From: Semisulcospira habei
Lineage: Eukaryota > Mollusca > Gastropoda > Semisulcospiridae
Reading direction: 5' to 3'
DNA: 64,000 bases
Assembly (NCBI GenBank): GCA_036245525.1
Contig: BTPG01000001.1
Span: 182,635,250-182,699,249 of the forward strand
The position numbers and the translations under genes were made by a program. The notes under the pieces are model-generated. The model saw nothing but the letters and a program-made list of their open reading frames with translations. It searched no databases and was not told the origin of the DNA. This document shows, piece by piece, positions 52,563-60,349 of this stretch; within the stretch, counting starts at the first letter, position 1; each line of letters opens with the position of its first letter.

Positions 52563-53438
52563 ATGAGTGGTGGTCCAAAGTCGAGAATCATACCAGTTGC
52601 ATGTCCAGTAACAGAATTGAAAGATTTGGCAGACGTACAGGATTTTGAGAAGGAAGGGGAAATTGGAGAAATATATGGTTTTGAACTTGATTCAAATGGC
52701 ATGTACAAGAGGAAAGTAATTGTTGACATGAAAGACGGTGAAAAACAGATTCCTAAACTTGGTCAGCTGCGTGATGTTACTGTACCTACTCCACCTGTAA
52801 ATAATGCGCCTTACAACTTAATACATGTGGGAAATAAGTGGGTGGTTTCACCTGTACCTGTTCCACCACCCACAATTGACTGGGACATAAAGTTGGAATT
52901 TATTAGTCCTTATGTATACACTGATGACGAAGGCGCCTTAGTGTTTAGAAAGGTTGTTAACTCGGGGCCGCTTATTGTAAGCCTTGTTCCAAGTTTTGCC
53001 CCAGACAACAATAGCAGAGAAAAACTGAAAGTTGAAAATTATGAGAGACGGAGATATCTTCTTACAACTAGAAAGGGTAGATCAGATACTTCTGTTGTGT
53101 TTATGCCAGCAAGCTTAGTCATGGCTAGAGAAGCGACAATAGTATTTGAAATTATCATGAAATCAGTAACTACTGCTAAAGAGGCTCAAATTGCACAGGG
53201 AATTAAACTTACATGGGACGAAACAGTAACAGAATCAACAAAGGTCTTTATTGCTATTACAAAAAATGTTGATGTTATTAATGTTTCGAGCAGTGTTCCA
53301 GCTGTCAAGGTGGTGGTCGACAAAACAACTTTTGTTCGTCTAACTTACATAAACCTTGAACACATTGATCTTGTTGCATTTTATTATGCCAGCAAATTGT
53401 ATACTTTTGAAGAGTTGCAAAATGTAATTGCTGATTAA
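52563..53438 (+). CDS. Polinton protein of unknown function, 291 aa
   Basis: Start ATG 52563 follows TTTATAAAAA, 21 bp after the previous stop. The N-terminal ~95 residues are charged. A Pro-rich hinge (VSPVPVPPPTIDW) at ~98-110 is followed by a ~180-residue region that looks beta-rich and has no membrane helix. It contains no cysteine after the N-terminal region. A head-hinge-beta layout could suit a spike or penton-type protein, but I recognise no family. It may be one of the less conserved, lineage-specific Polinton genes. Confidence 0.7.
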   Translation: MSGGPKSRIIPVACPVTELKDLADVQDFEKEGEIGEIYGFELDSNGMYKRKVIVDMKDGEKQIPKLGQLRDVTVPTPPVNNAPYNLIHVGNKWVVSPVPVPPPTIDWDIKLEFISPYVYTDDEGALVFRKVVNSGPLIVSLVPSFAPDNNSREKLKVENYERRRYLLTTRKGRSDTSVVFMPASLVMAREATIVFEIIMKSVTTAKEAQIAQGIKLTWDETVTESTKVFIAITKNVDVINVSSSVPAVKVVVDKTTFVRLTYINLEHIDLVAFYYASKLYTFEELQNVIAD

Positions 53439-53468
53439 ATAAAAAAAATATTTGTGAATAAAAAAAAA

Positions 53469-54155
53469 ATGGTAAACTTCTATCCGCAACTACCGACGCT
53501 TGAGCCGACTGAAACAAATGTGATGACTAAAACAACACTTGCGCCTGATCCACATATGCCAATTGCTTCAGATAAAACATTACAGGCAGATGCATTCAGA
53601 TTAAATAATATTACAGAAGCTTTGAAATATTTGGAGAGTGAGGAGGCTAAGTACTCACGGTGCAAAAGGAGGTATAAGTCAGTATTTAATTCTGTTCAAA
53701 ACACTTCTATGGCTATTGGTGCAGTTTCAGCTTCATGTTCTGTAGGGGGTATTGTTTTGTTCGCCACAGGAATTGGGAGTTTGGCTGGAATAGCAATTGA
53801 GGGTCTAAGCGTTGCTACATGCCTAGCATGCTTTGGTTTGGAGGCCTTGAACAAGAGGTTTCACACGAAATTAGGAAAACATGAAGCATTGAGTACTTTG
53901 GCGGGTGCAAAGCTGAGCAGTCTTAAACTTATTATCAGTAAGGCATTGAATGATAATTATATTAATGACGAGGAATTTAAACGAGTCCAGGATGATTTAA
54001 ATAACTACAAGAAACAAAAATCTGAAATACAGAATAAGATGCGTAGTCAATCTCCTGTGAATGTTGAAGAGCTAAAAGCCAGTTTTTTAGCGGAAGGAAA
54101 AAAGATAGGTGTTCAGGAAACCACAGAAAAGCTACACAATCTTTTAAACAAATAA
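53469..54155 (+). CDS. Polinton membrane-hairpin protein, 228 aa
   Basis: Start ATG 53469 follows GAATAAA and an A-run; the upstream GTG at 53454 is not preferred. The N-terminal ~50 residues are Pro/Thr-rich. A charged helix (LESEEAKYSRCKRRYKSVF) leads into two Gly/Ala-rich hydrophobic segments at ~80-120 (SVGGIVLFATGIGSLAGIAI and GLSVATCLACFGLEAL), a likely membrane hairpin. The C-terminal ~100 residues are helical and highly charged. Proteins of this layout recur in invertebrate Polintons. Function is unknown, and membrane remodelling is a guess. It is the last gene before the right TIR. Confidence 0.75.
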   Translation: MVNFYPQLPTLEPTETNVMTKTTLAPDPHMPIASDKTLQADAFRLNNITEALKYLESEEAKYSRCKRRYKSVFNSVQNTSMAIGAVSASCSVGGIVLFATGIGSLAGIAIEGLSVATCLACFGLEALNKRFHTKLGKHEALSTLAGAKLSSLKLIISKALNDNYINDEEFKRVQDDLNNYKKQKSEIQNKMRSQSPVNVEELKASFLAEGKKIGVQETTEKLHNLLNK

Positions 54156-54535
54156 AAATCAGATTTGGTAATCGTTTATTTTTTCATTACACTTCACAGA
54201 GAGATGACATGCCACTTACACAGTTTAGGCCTGCACCATCTGCACCACCAGAATATTATTGAGAAAAAAAAGTTTTCCGGTGCCCTTGTGTCTTGGTAAA
54301 AAAGACTTAGTATACGTGACTAGAGTCAAGTTGTTATTAAGTACTTGCAAGTAATTAGGGTAAGTAATTAATAAGTTCTTAATGTAAGTAGTTAATAAGT
54401 TCCTATTGTAACTCACTTAAAGGTAACCTTTAAGTGAGTTGTGACTTATTGTTTTTACTTGGTATTTTCTTATCCAGCTGTTTTTTCAGTGCCTGTATAG
54501 TGTAATAACCACCAGTTGATTTTCTAATTCCTCAG
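54156..54535. other. Polinton non-coding region before right TIR
   Basis: The largest gap between genes in the element, ~380 bp. It contains direct repeats AAGTAATTAATAAGTTC and AAGTAGTTAATAAGTTCC (54363-54402) and the palindrome at 54410-54440. No ORF was recognised. Confidence 0.6.
54410..54440. repeat. 31-bp perfect palindrome (15-bp arms)
   Basis: Arms 54410-54424 and 54426-54440 are exact complements around a single A. It lies just downstream of the last gene and 95 bp inside the right TIR boundary, next to two AT-rich direct repeats. Confidence 0.92.
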
Positions 54536-55754
54536 AAACCACATGAGTACATTAAGCCCACTTGTACAAATCCCCCTCTTTTGAAAAGTAATATGTCCCC
54601 CTGTTGATCTTTGACACAACTTAGCGATTTGAAAGGGTATAGCTATAAAGGCCATTGACGGGTGAGAGTCTTTTCAAAATGCGGCTCGTGTCTGAATTGA
54701 AAAGGAATGGAATGCGGCCGCGGCGTGAGGCAACACAAAAGGCGATCAACCGTGACACCACCTGGCAGCTCATGCTTACGATAAAATTGTACTGACATGA
54801 GTGTCTGTAAGTGCGTGTGTGTGTGTGTGTGTTTGTGTGTTTGTGTGTGTACGTCTGTTTGTGTGTGTGTGTGTGTGTGTGTGTACGTCTGTTTGATTGT
54901 GTGTTTGTTTGTTTGTTTGTGTGCGCGTCTGTTTGTAAGTGTGTTTGTTTGTGTGTACGTCTGTGTGTTAGATATTACTTGTTAGTTTCTTATCAAACTG
55001 TTTATAGTGCACAGTATAACCACCGTCTGATTTTTCGGGAACCAGCCATTGAGTAAATATGAAGTCAATTTCGAAACTCTTCTTGTCACCTCTCAGCAAA
55101 TAGCCTTTTCAAAGCTGTAGAGCCGGTTTATTCATAGAGTGTTCCCTTACTAAGTCGAATAGCGACGCCCTACTGTGTCGGCGCGTTGGCTGTTAGCCAT
55201 TTGCATTTAATGGCAAATCGAACGGGTGAACACATAATTGAAAAAATTATAAATTCCTGTATGAATAGCGAGACAGTGCGGGTGCATACCGATCTGATTA
55301 AAAAAATTTCGATCCCGGTTTCAAAAGGCAATCTCGTCCCGACAAGAAAATGCGAATAATTGCTATTTTCAGAACAGGTCTATTCATATCTTACCTGAAT
55401 TGAAGTGGGGGTCTTTCAAAACCAGTCAAGCGTAGGCATGAGGTGTTTATGTATTATATGTAATTGCTTCGGGTTACAAGCACTGGTTTGATCGGGCGTT
55501 TTGTCTATGGGGGGGGGGGGGGGGGGGGGGAGGATTTGAAGTATTATTAACACTATGACTGAGTTAACCCCTTAAATTCTCAGTCATAGTGTTAATAAAG
55601 ATTCAGTTCTTTCTTTATATATCTAATTACAGAGAAAAATAAAAGGAATTTGAGAAAAAGGAAAGGCAAGGTCGTGTGCGTTTTTGTGAGCGAATAACAT
55701 AGAAAAATGAGGACCATAGAAGATTCTTTAAAACTCTCATATTCCCCCTCTCTT
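54536..55754. repeat. Polinton right terminal inverted repeat
   Basis: Reverse complement of 39622-40850. It differs by a longer G22 run (55509-55530), a few substitutions and a 3-bp difference at the very end (...CTCTCTT against AGAGGGGG on the left). Confidence 0.95.
55544..55598. repeat. Subterminal hairpin in right TIR
   Basis: Mirror copy of 39775-39829. Arms 55544-55563 and 55579-55598 are perfect over 20 bp. Confidence 0.92.
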
Positions 55755-55760
55755 CTATAG
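55755..55760. repeat. Polinton target-site duplication (right)
   Basis: CTATAG, matching 39616-39621. Confidence 0.65.
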
Positions 55761-56754
55761 ATAGGAGAGACTTAAAAAAGAGTAGAAAATCAAACAAGTT
55801 ACAAAATAGTATGAGGAAATGATATATAAAAAAAAATGCATTTAAGCGATCTGTCCATGACAGGTTTCGATTGCTAAAATTTGCTGATGCAATGGAGTTA
55901 TCAATTTTGTTTTCCCTCAGCGAAGACTTTTCTATCCTTCTTTTCACAATACCATGTGAGTAGGCACATATACCAGATGTTTTCCACTGCCTTTTGAATG
56001 TAATTGAAGGAACTCTCTTGCGTACAAAGGAGAAAAAGAGCAGAAAAGTCTTTCATTTATGAAATTTAAACTTCATAATTTAAGTTAGCCCTTTGTCCAG
56101 CATTATTATAAGACTTATTAAAGAATATTTATAAAGGAGCTTGAATGAATGAAAGAATTTCAATTAATTTGATTTAATGTCTCTTCACATCTTGGTGATT
56201 ATAAAGGAGATACTGCTGCTTGGATTAGGTCACTTTAACTGCAAACACATAACATCAATTGGCAACACACATCCAATATCAAGGACTACAGGCAGTGCAG
56301 ACAGTATGAAGAATTTAAAGAAGGGAACATCATACCTGTCAAGTTTTGAAAATGGGGAAATCGGGCGATTGTTTGCAGCCTTTTTTTTTTTCATGATGTC
56401 ACTGCATTTTGTTACAACTGTCAATAACTTTCAGCATAGAAAGGGTGTAAACATTATATTCAGATTATTGTACTTTTGTATGTGTTTGTTGCATATTTAC
56501 AATGAATCATACAGCACCATTAAATATTCCATTTTATGTGAAAATCCCTAAAAATAATGTGATTTTATTTGAATTAATTCACATTTTTGAGTCTGATGCT
56601 GCCATCTGATGTGCACACAGTAAAACTAGAACATGCAGAAAAAGAGCACATCTCCAGTAGCAGTGATACTCTTCAAAGAAATTTCAGTATTGCGACTAAA
56701 AACTATTTTCCTTACATTCATTTTACTCGGATTTTTCTAAACTGATTGGAAATG
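55761..56754. other. Unassigned intronic sequence right of the Polinton
   Basis: No exon was accepted. 56405-56505 resembles 33529-33640 in the same intron. Confidence 0.4.
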
Positions 56755-56828
56755 ATATACAATACAATACACAATACAATAATACTTTATTAATCCCTCA
56801 CGGGGAAATTCACTGTCTGCCCATACAA
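56755..56828 (-). repeat. LINE 3' end with (TATTG)n tail, reverse
   Basis: Same terminal sequence as 21755-21822, on the minus strand. It is the tail of a 5'-truncated LINE. Confidence 0.7.
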
Positions 56829-57715
56829 CACCTGGTATCATAATAATAATAATAAATAATAATAATAATACATAGTTCTTGTATAGTGCTGTTCTCCAGG
56901 AAAACACTGGACTTAATAATAATAATAATAATTATGGTATTTATAATGTGCTTATCTTATAATAATTATAACTCTAAGCGCGCACTCACAACTCGCGCAC
57001 GCATTCGCATGCTTTAGACAACGACTCACGAACCACAAAATAGTGAAATACATTATGACAGTCTGCTTAGGGTGGTGGGGAGTGTGGTGGTATAGTGCTA
57101 GAACTGTTGAAAGAGGTGAGTTTTGAGGGCGGACTGAAAGGAGGAGAGAGAGTGTTTCTGACGGAGAGAGAGTGGGAGAGTGTTCCAGATGGATGGACCA
57201 TATACTGAGAAGGAGCGGGGGCTGAAAGTGCTGAGTTTAGTGCGGGGGATGTGGAGGTGAAGAGAGGCGGAGCGGAGGGAGCGGGGAGGAGTGTAGGGGT
57301 GAAGTAAGTTTGTGAGATAGGCGGGAGCGCAGTTGTTCAGGGATTTGTAGCAGAGAGACAGAATCTTGTATTGGATGCATTGGGGGATGGGAAGCCAGTG
57401 AAGGAGTTTGAGCAGGGGAGTGATGTGGTCGGATTTTTTCATTCTGAGGACGAGGCGGGCGGCATTGTTCTGGAAGCGCTGGAGAGTGAAAGTGGTGGAG
57501 TGAGGAAGGCCGGAAAGGAGAGAGTTGCAGTAGTCGATGCAAGATAGGATGAGAGAGACAACAAGTTTGGTGGCAGCTTCGGTAGTGAGGTATTTTCTGA
57601 TCTGACCGATGCGGCGGAGGTGGAAGTAGCATGCCTGGGCCGTTGCAGAAACAAAGCTGGTCATGGACTCATTGCGCATGCACAACAGCACACCCTCTCT
57701 CTCAGACACAGGCAC
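56829..57715 (-). mobile_element. CR1/L2-like LINE 3' fragment with (ATT)n-rich tail
   Basis: Minus-strand 3' UTR with ATT-rich repeats at 56842-56935, preceded by the coding remnant at 57098-57715. It is 5'-truncated. Two ATT-rich stretches may mean that more than one small retroposon tail is present. Confidence 0.6.
57098..57715 (-). pseudogene. LINE RT C-terminal domain (CR1/L2-like)
   Basis: About 205 open codons without a native start. It contains the thumb/C-terminal block LVVSLILSCIDYCNSLLSGL, FQNNAARLVLR, HITPLLKLLHWLPIPQCIQY, and near the end RSFSVYGPSIWNTLPLSLRQ with SSFQSALKTHLFQ. This is the C-terminus of CR1/L2-type non-LTR RTs. No catalytic FADD/YADD is present because the 5' part is missing. 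Confidence 0.8.
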
Positions 57716-57794
57716 GATTATACACTACTTTAAACCACCCCAACTCTTCCCAACACTATACATTCACTTCCTCTAGAATACATGGTATTTATAT

Positions 57795-59170
57795 GGTCAT
57801 CATCATCATCATCAGTCCCTTGCCCGAACTGGGCGTTGGGGGGACTGAAAGGCAGCAGCAACAGACAGTGCTCTCCACTGAGTTCTATTTTGGGCGGTGG
57901 CAAGCAAGTCTGACATCTCGAGTTCGGTCCATTCTTTTATGTTTGCGACCCAACTCTTTCTCTGACGACCTCGCCGACGACTTCCTTCGAGAGTGCCTTG
58001 GAGGATAGTCTTGGACAATGTGTTGTGTCGGGTCACGTGGCCAAACCAAGCAAGCTTGCGCCGTTTCACGGTTGCCAGAAGGGGTTCATGTGGGCCCACC
58101 AGGGAAGTGACGATGCTCCGTACATATTCGTTGGTCTTGTGCTCGCGGTACGAGATGCGGAGCAACTTCCTCAGGCACTTGTTCTCAAAGGCCTGGATTT
58201 TCTTTTCTGAGTCTGCAAGCAGTGTCCAAGTCTCACAGCCGTAGAGTAGAATAGACACTATGAGGGACTTGTAAAGCCTGTACTTGATGGTGAAGCTGAT
58301 GGAGTTACTTCGCCATATCCTGTCCAGCCTGGCCATTGCGGATGTTGCTGTACCTATCCTGATACGGATCTCTGCTATGCAACTACCGTCTTTGGACAGG
58401 GTGGCTCCCAAGTACTTGAAGCTATTGACCTCTTCTAGCTTTTGGCCATTCATGTGAATGTTGCTGCTGCTGTCGCTTGTGGTGTTGATCATCACTTTGC
58501 TTTTATCCGTACTGATCTCCATGCCATAAGACCCTGCGCTACTTGAAAGTTTGTCTGTCAGGTTTTGGAGCTCACTATTGCTGCCTGCCATGAGGTCAAT
58601 GTCGTCTGCGAATCGAAGATTGCACAGAGATCTGCCACCAATAGAGATTGAAGTATGGTGGTCGTGGAGGGTTTCCTGCATGATCTTCTCCAGGAATATG
58701 TTGAAAAGGACAGGAGAGAGCAGGCATCCTTGACGGACACCGATCGTCGTCCTGAAGAACTCGCCTGACTGATTGTTAAGTAGAACCGCGCTGCAGGCGT
58801 TCTTGTAAAGCGCTTCTATCATTTGGATCAGTCCCTCCTCTATGGTGAACGATCTCATGACTTGCCAGAGTCCGTCGTGCCAGACGCGATCAAATGCTTT
58901 CCTGAAATCAATGAAGTTGTGGTAGAGTTCGCGCTGATGCTGCAGATGTTTCTCGATCAGGACGCGGCAGTTGAAAATCTGCTCTACAGTGCTTCTTCCA
59001 ACTCTGAAGCCAGCCTGTTCTTCTGCCAGCAGTTCCTCGGCGAAAGTTTTGAGGCGGTTGAGAATGATTCTAAGCATTACTTTGCTAGGGTGACTTATCA
59101 GACTGATAGTTCTGTAGTTCTGGCACTGTTTCAGGTTTCCTTTATATGGTGCATTTCTCATATTTATAAT
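57795..59170 (-). mobile_element. 5'-truncated RTE-like LINE with (GAT)n tail
   Basis: Minus-strand LINE. Its 3' end is GGGACTGATGATGATGATG (57802-57822 on +), and its 5' end is lost at ~59160, shortly before a CA microsatellite. It is a third RT family, different from the RTE copies and from 11529-13200. Confidence 0.8.
57812..59170 (-). pseudogene. LINE reverse transcriptase, 5'-truncated
   Basis: About 450 open codons. Blocks are NYRTISLISHPSKVMLRIIL, FRVGRSTVEQIFNC, YHNFIDFRKAFDRVWHDGLW, IGVRQGCLLSPVLFN, the catalytic LRFADDIDLMAG and FKYLGATLS. The C-terminus has YGCETWTLL, KLAWFGHVTRH and RRRGRQRKSW. The upstream extension of the frame (poly Cys-Val) is translation of the CA microsatellite and is not part of the protein. 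The endonuclease is missing. Confidence 0.82.
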
Positions 59171-59195
59171 ATAACTCAATGTGCAGGTGAAAACG

Positions 59196-59198
<3 letters not shown>

Positions 59199-59272
<74 letters not shown>
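59199..59272. repeat. (CA)n microsatellite
   Basis: A nearly perfect CA run of ~74 bp directly 5' of the LINE truncation point. Confidence 0.95.
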
Positions 59273-59276
<4 letters not shown>

Positions 59277-59284
59277 CTGCAGGG

Positions 59285-59860
59285 GGGGGGGTGTACAGAA
59301 AACCATAGAGATCACACGAAAGTCTGCAAGAAAAGGCGAGTTTTTAACTTTGCTTTGAACTGCGTAAGGGGGGAGGCATTTCTCAGTCGGTAAGTAATTC
59401 CAAATTAAAGGAGCAGTACATCTGAAAGAGCGTTCACCGGCAGATTTGAGATGGTACTTTGGAACTTTGAGAAGTTTCTCTCATGATGAACGCAGTGAGC
59501 GAGAGGGCTGGTAAGTGATCAGACTGGAGGAAAGGTATGACGGAAGGCTTCCATCAAAGTGGCGGTATGCAAGGGTCGCAATCTTAAACTGTATGCGGGA
59601 TTGGATTGGAAGCCAGTGAAGGTCTTTCAGTATAGGGGTTATGTGGTCTCGTTTTCGCCTGCGCTTCACAAGCCTTGCAGCATTATTTTCAACTCGCTGA
59701 AGGCGGCTAATCTGCTCAGATGGAAGACCAAAAAGCAGAGAATTGCAGTAGTCAAGACAGCTCGTGACTAAAGCATTCACTAAATTGGCAGTGGCAGATT
59801 CAGAAAGACTGGCAAATTCACTCATAAAAATAATGAAATCACCCTTAACTCTCAATTAAA
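59285..59860 (-). pseudogene. CR1-like LINE C-terminal fragment
   Basis: Minus-strand codons with ALVTSCLDYCNSLLFGL, RVENNAARLVKR, HITPILKDLHWLPIQSRIQF and SRSLRSS. It is the same domain type as 57098-57715 but a different family. The remaining 3' part (59285-59480) continues the C-terminus in broken frames. Confidence 0.75.
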
Positions 59861-59892
59861 GAAATGAACTATACAGACGTATTGTTATCTAT

Positions 59893-60349
59893 GTAACACT
59901 CTTGGCATTAAAAAAAAAATAATAAAAATAAAAAGAATAATAATAATACTGAAAGGGCTAGTACTAAGGAACTGAAGAATGTTGACCGACACTATCTACT
60001 GATATTACTGTTGAAAAGGGTAACAGCCTGAGGGACAAAAGAGTTGGCATAACGTGATGTATGACTTTTGGGTACTCAAAGTCTGCCACTTCGTTCGATA
60101 TGTCTACTGTCAAATTCATATCTAAGTGGATGTGTTTTGTCATCAAGAATGTCAGCCAATTTGTTCGTAACCCGTCTGTTGTACAGTGTGTCCAAATTAT
60201 TCTGTGCCCTACCAATCACCCCACCCCCTTTCCAGATTACTTTGTTAAGGCGATCTTCATCTTTTACATAAATTTCTCCCCCAGCACATCAGTCCAAAAG
60301 TTAGAATGCTAACAATACTGGAGCAGTAAAACATATGTAAAAGCTGAGT
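59893..60349 (-). pseudogene. L2-like LINE, 3' part (split by RTE copy C)
   Basis: Minus strand in broken frames. It encodes the LADILDDKTHPLRYEFDSR-type C-terminus, with VIGRAQN and a LYNRR-like block. It is the same family as 20300-20790, ends at GTAACACTCTTGGCATT (59893 onward) and continues at 63276. Confidence 0.75.
60339..60349. repeat. RTE copy C target-site duplication (left)
   Basis: AAAAGCTGAGT, repeated exactly at 63265-63275. Confidence 0.9.

Larger units (their letters stand above)
39622..55754. mobile_element. Complete Polinton/Maverick element
   Basis: 16,133-bp self-replicating virus-like transposon. It has terminal inverted repeats of ~1.23 kb that begin AGAGGGGG, and flanking CTATAG. 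Fourteen genes fill 40905-54155 with gaps usually under 45 bp. The four hallmark Polinton genes are present: rve integrase, family-B DNA polymerase, FtsK/A32-type packaging ATPase and double-jelly-roll major capsid protein. Conserved Polinton small membrane and coiled-coil proteins are also present. Genes run on both strands in divergent and convergent pairs. One T7-run frameshift in the polymerase is the only clear lesion, and the two inverted repeats are nearly identical, so the copy is young. Confidence 0.95.

Noticed and set aside
55921..55955. 35-nt micro-exon between a TTTTCCCTCAG acceptor and a GTGAGT-like donor
   Set aside because: The splice sites look good, but the translation in the required phase does not resemble the next part of a P5B ATPase and the size would be exceptional.
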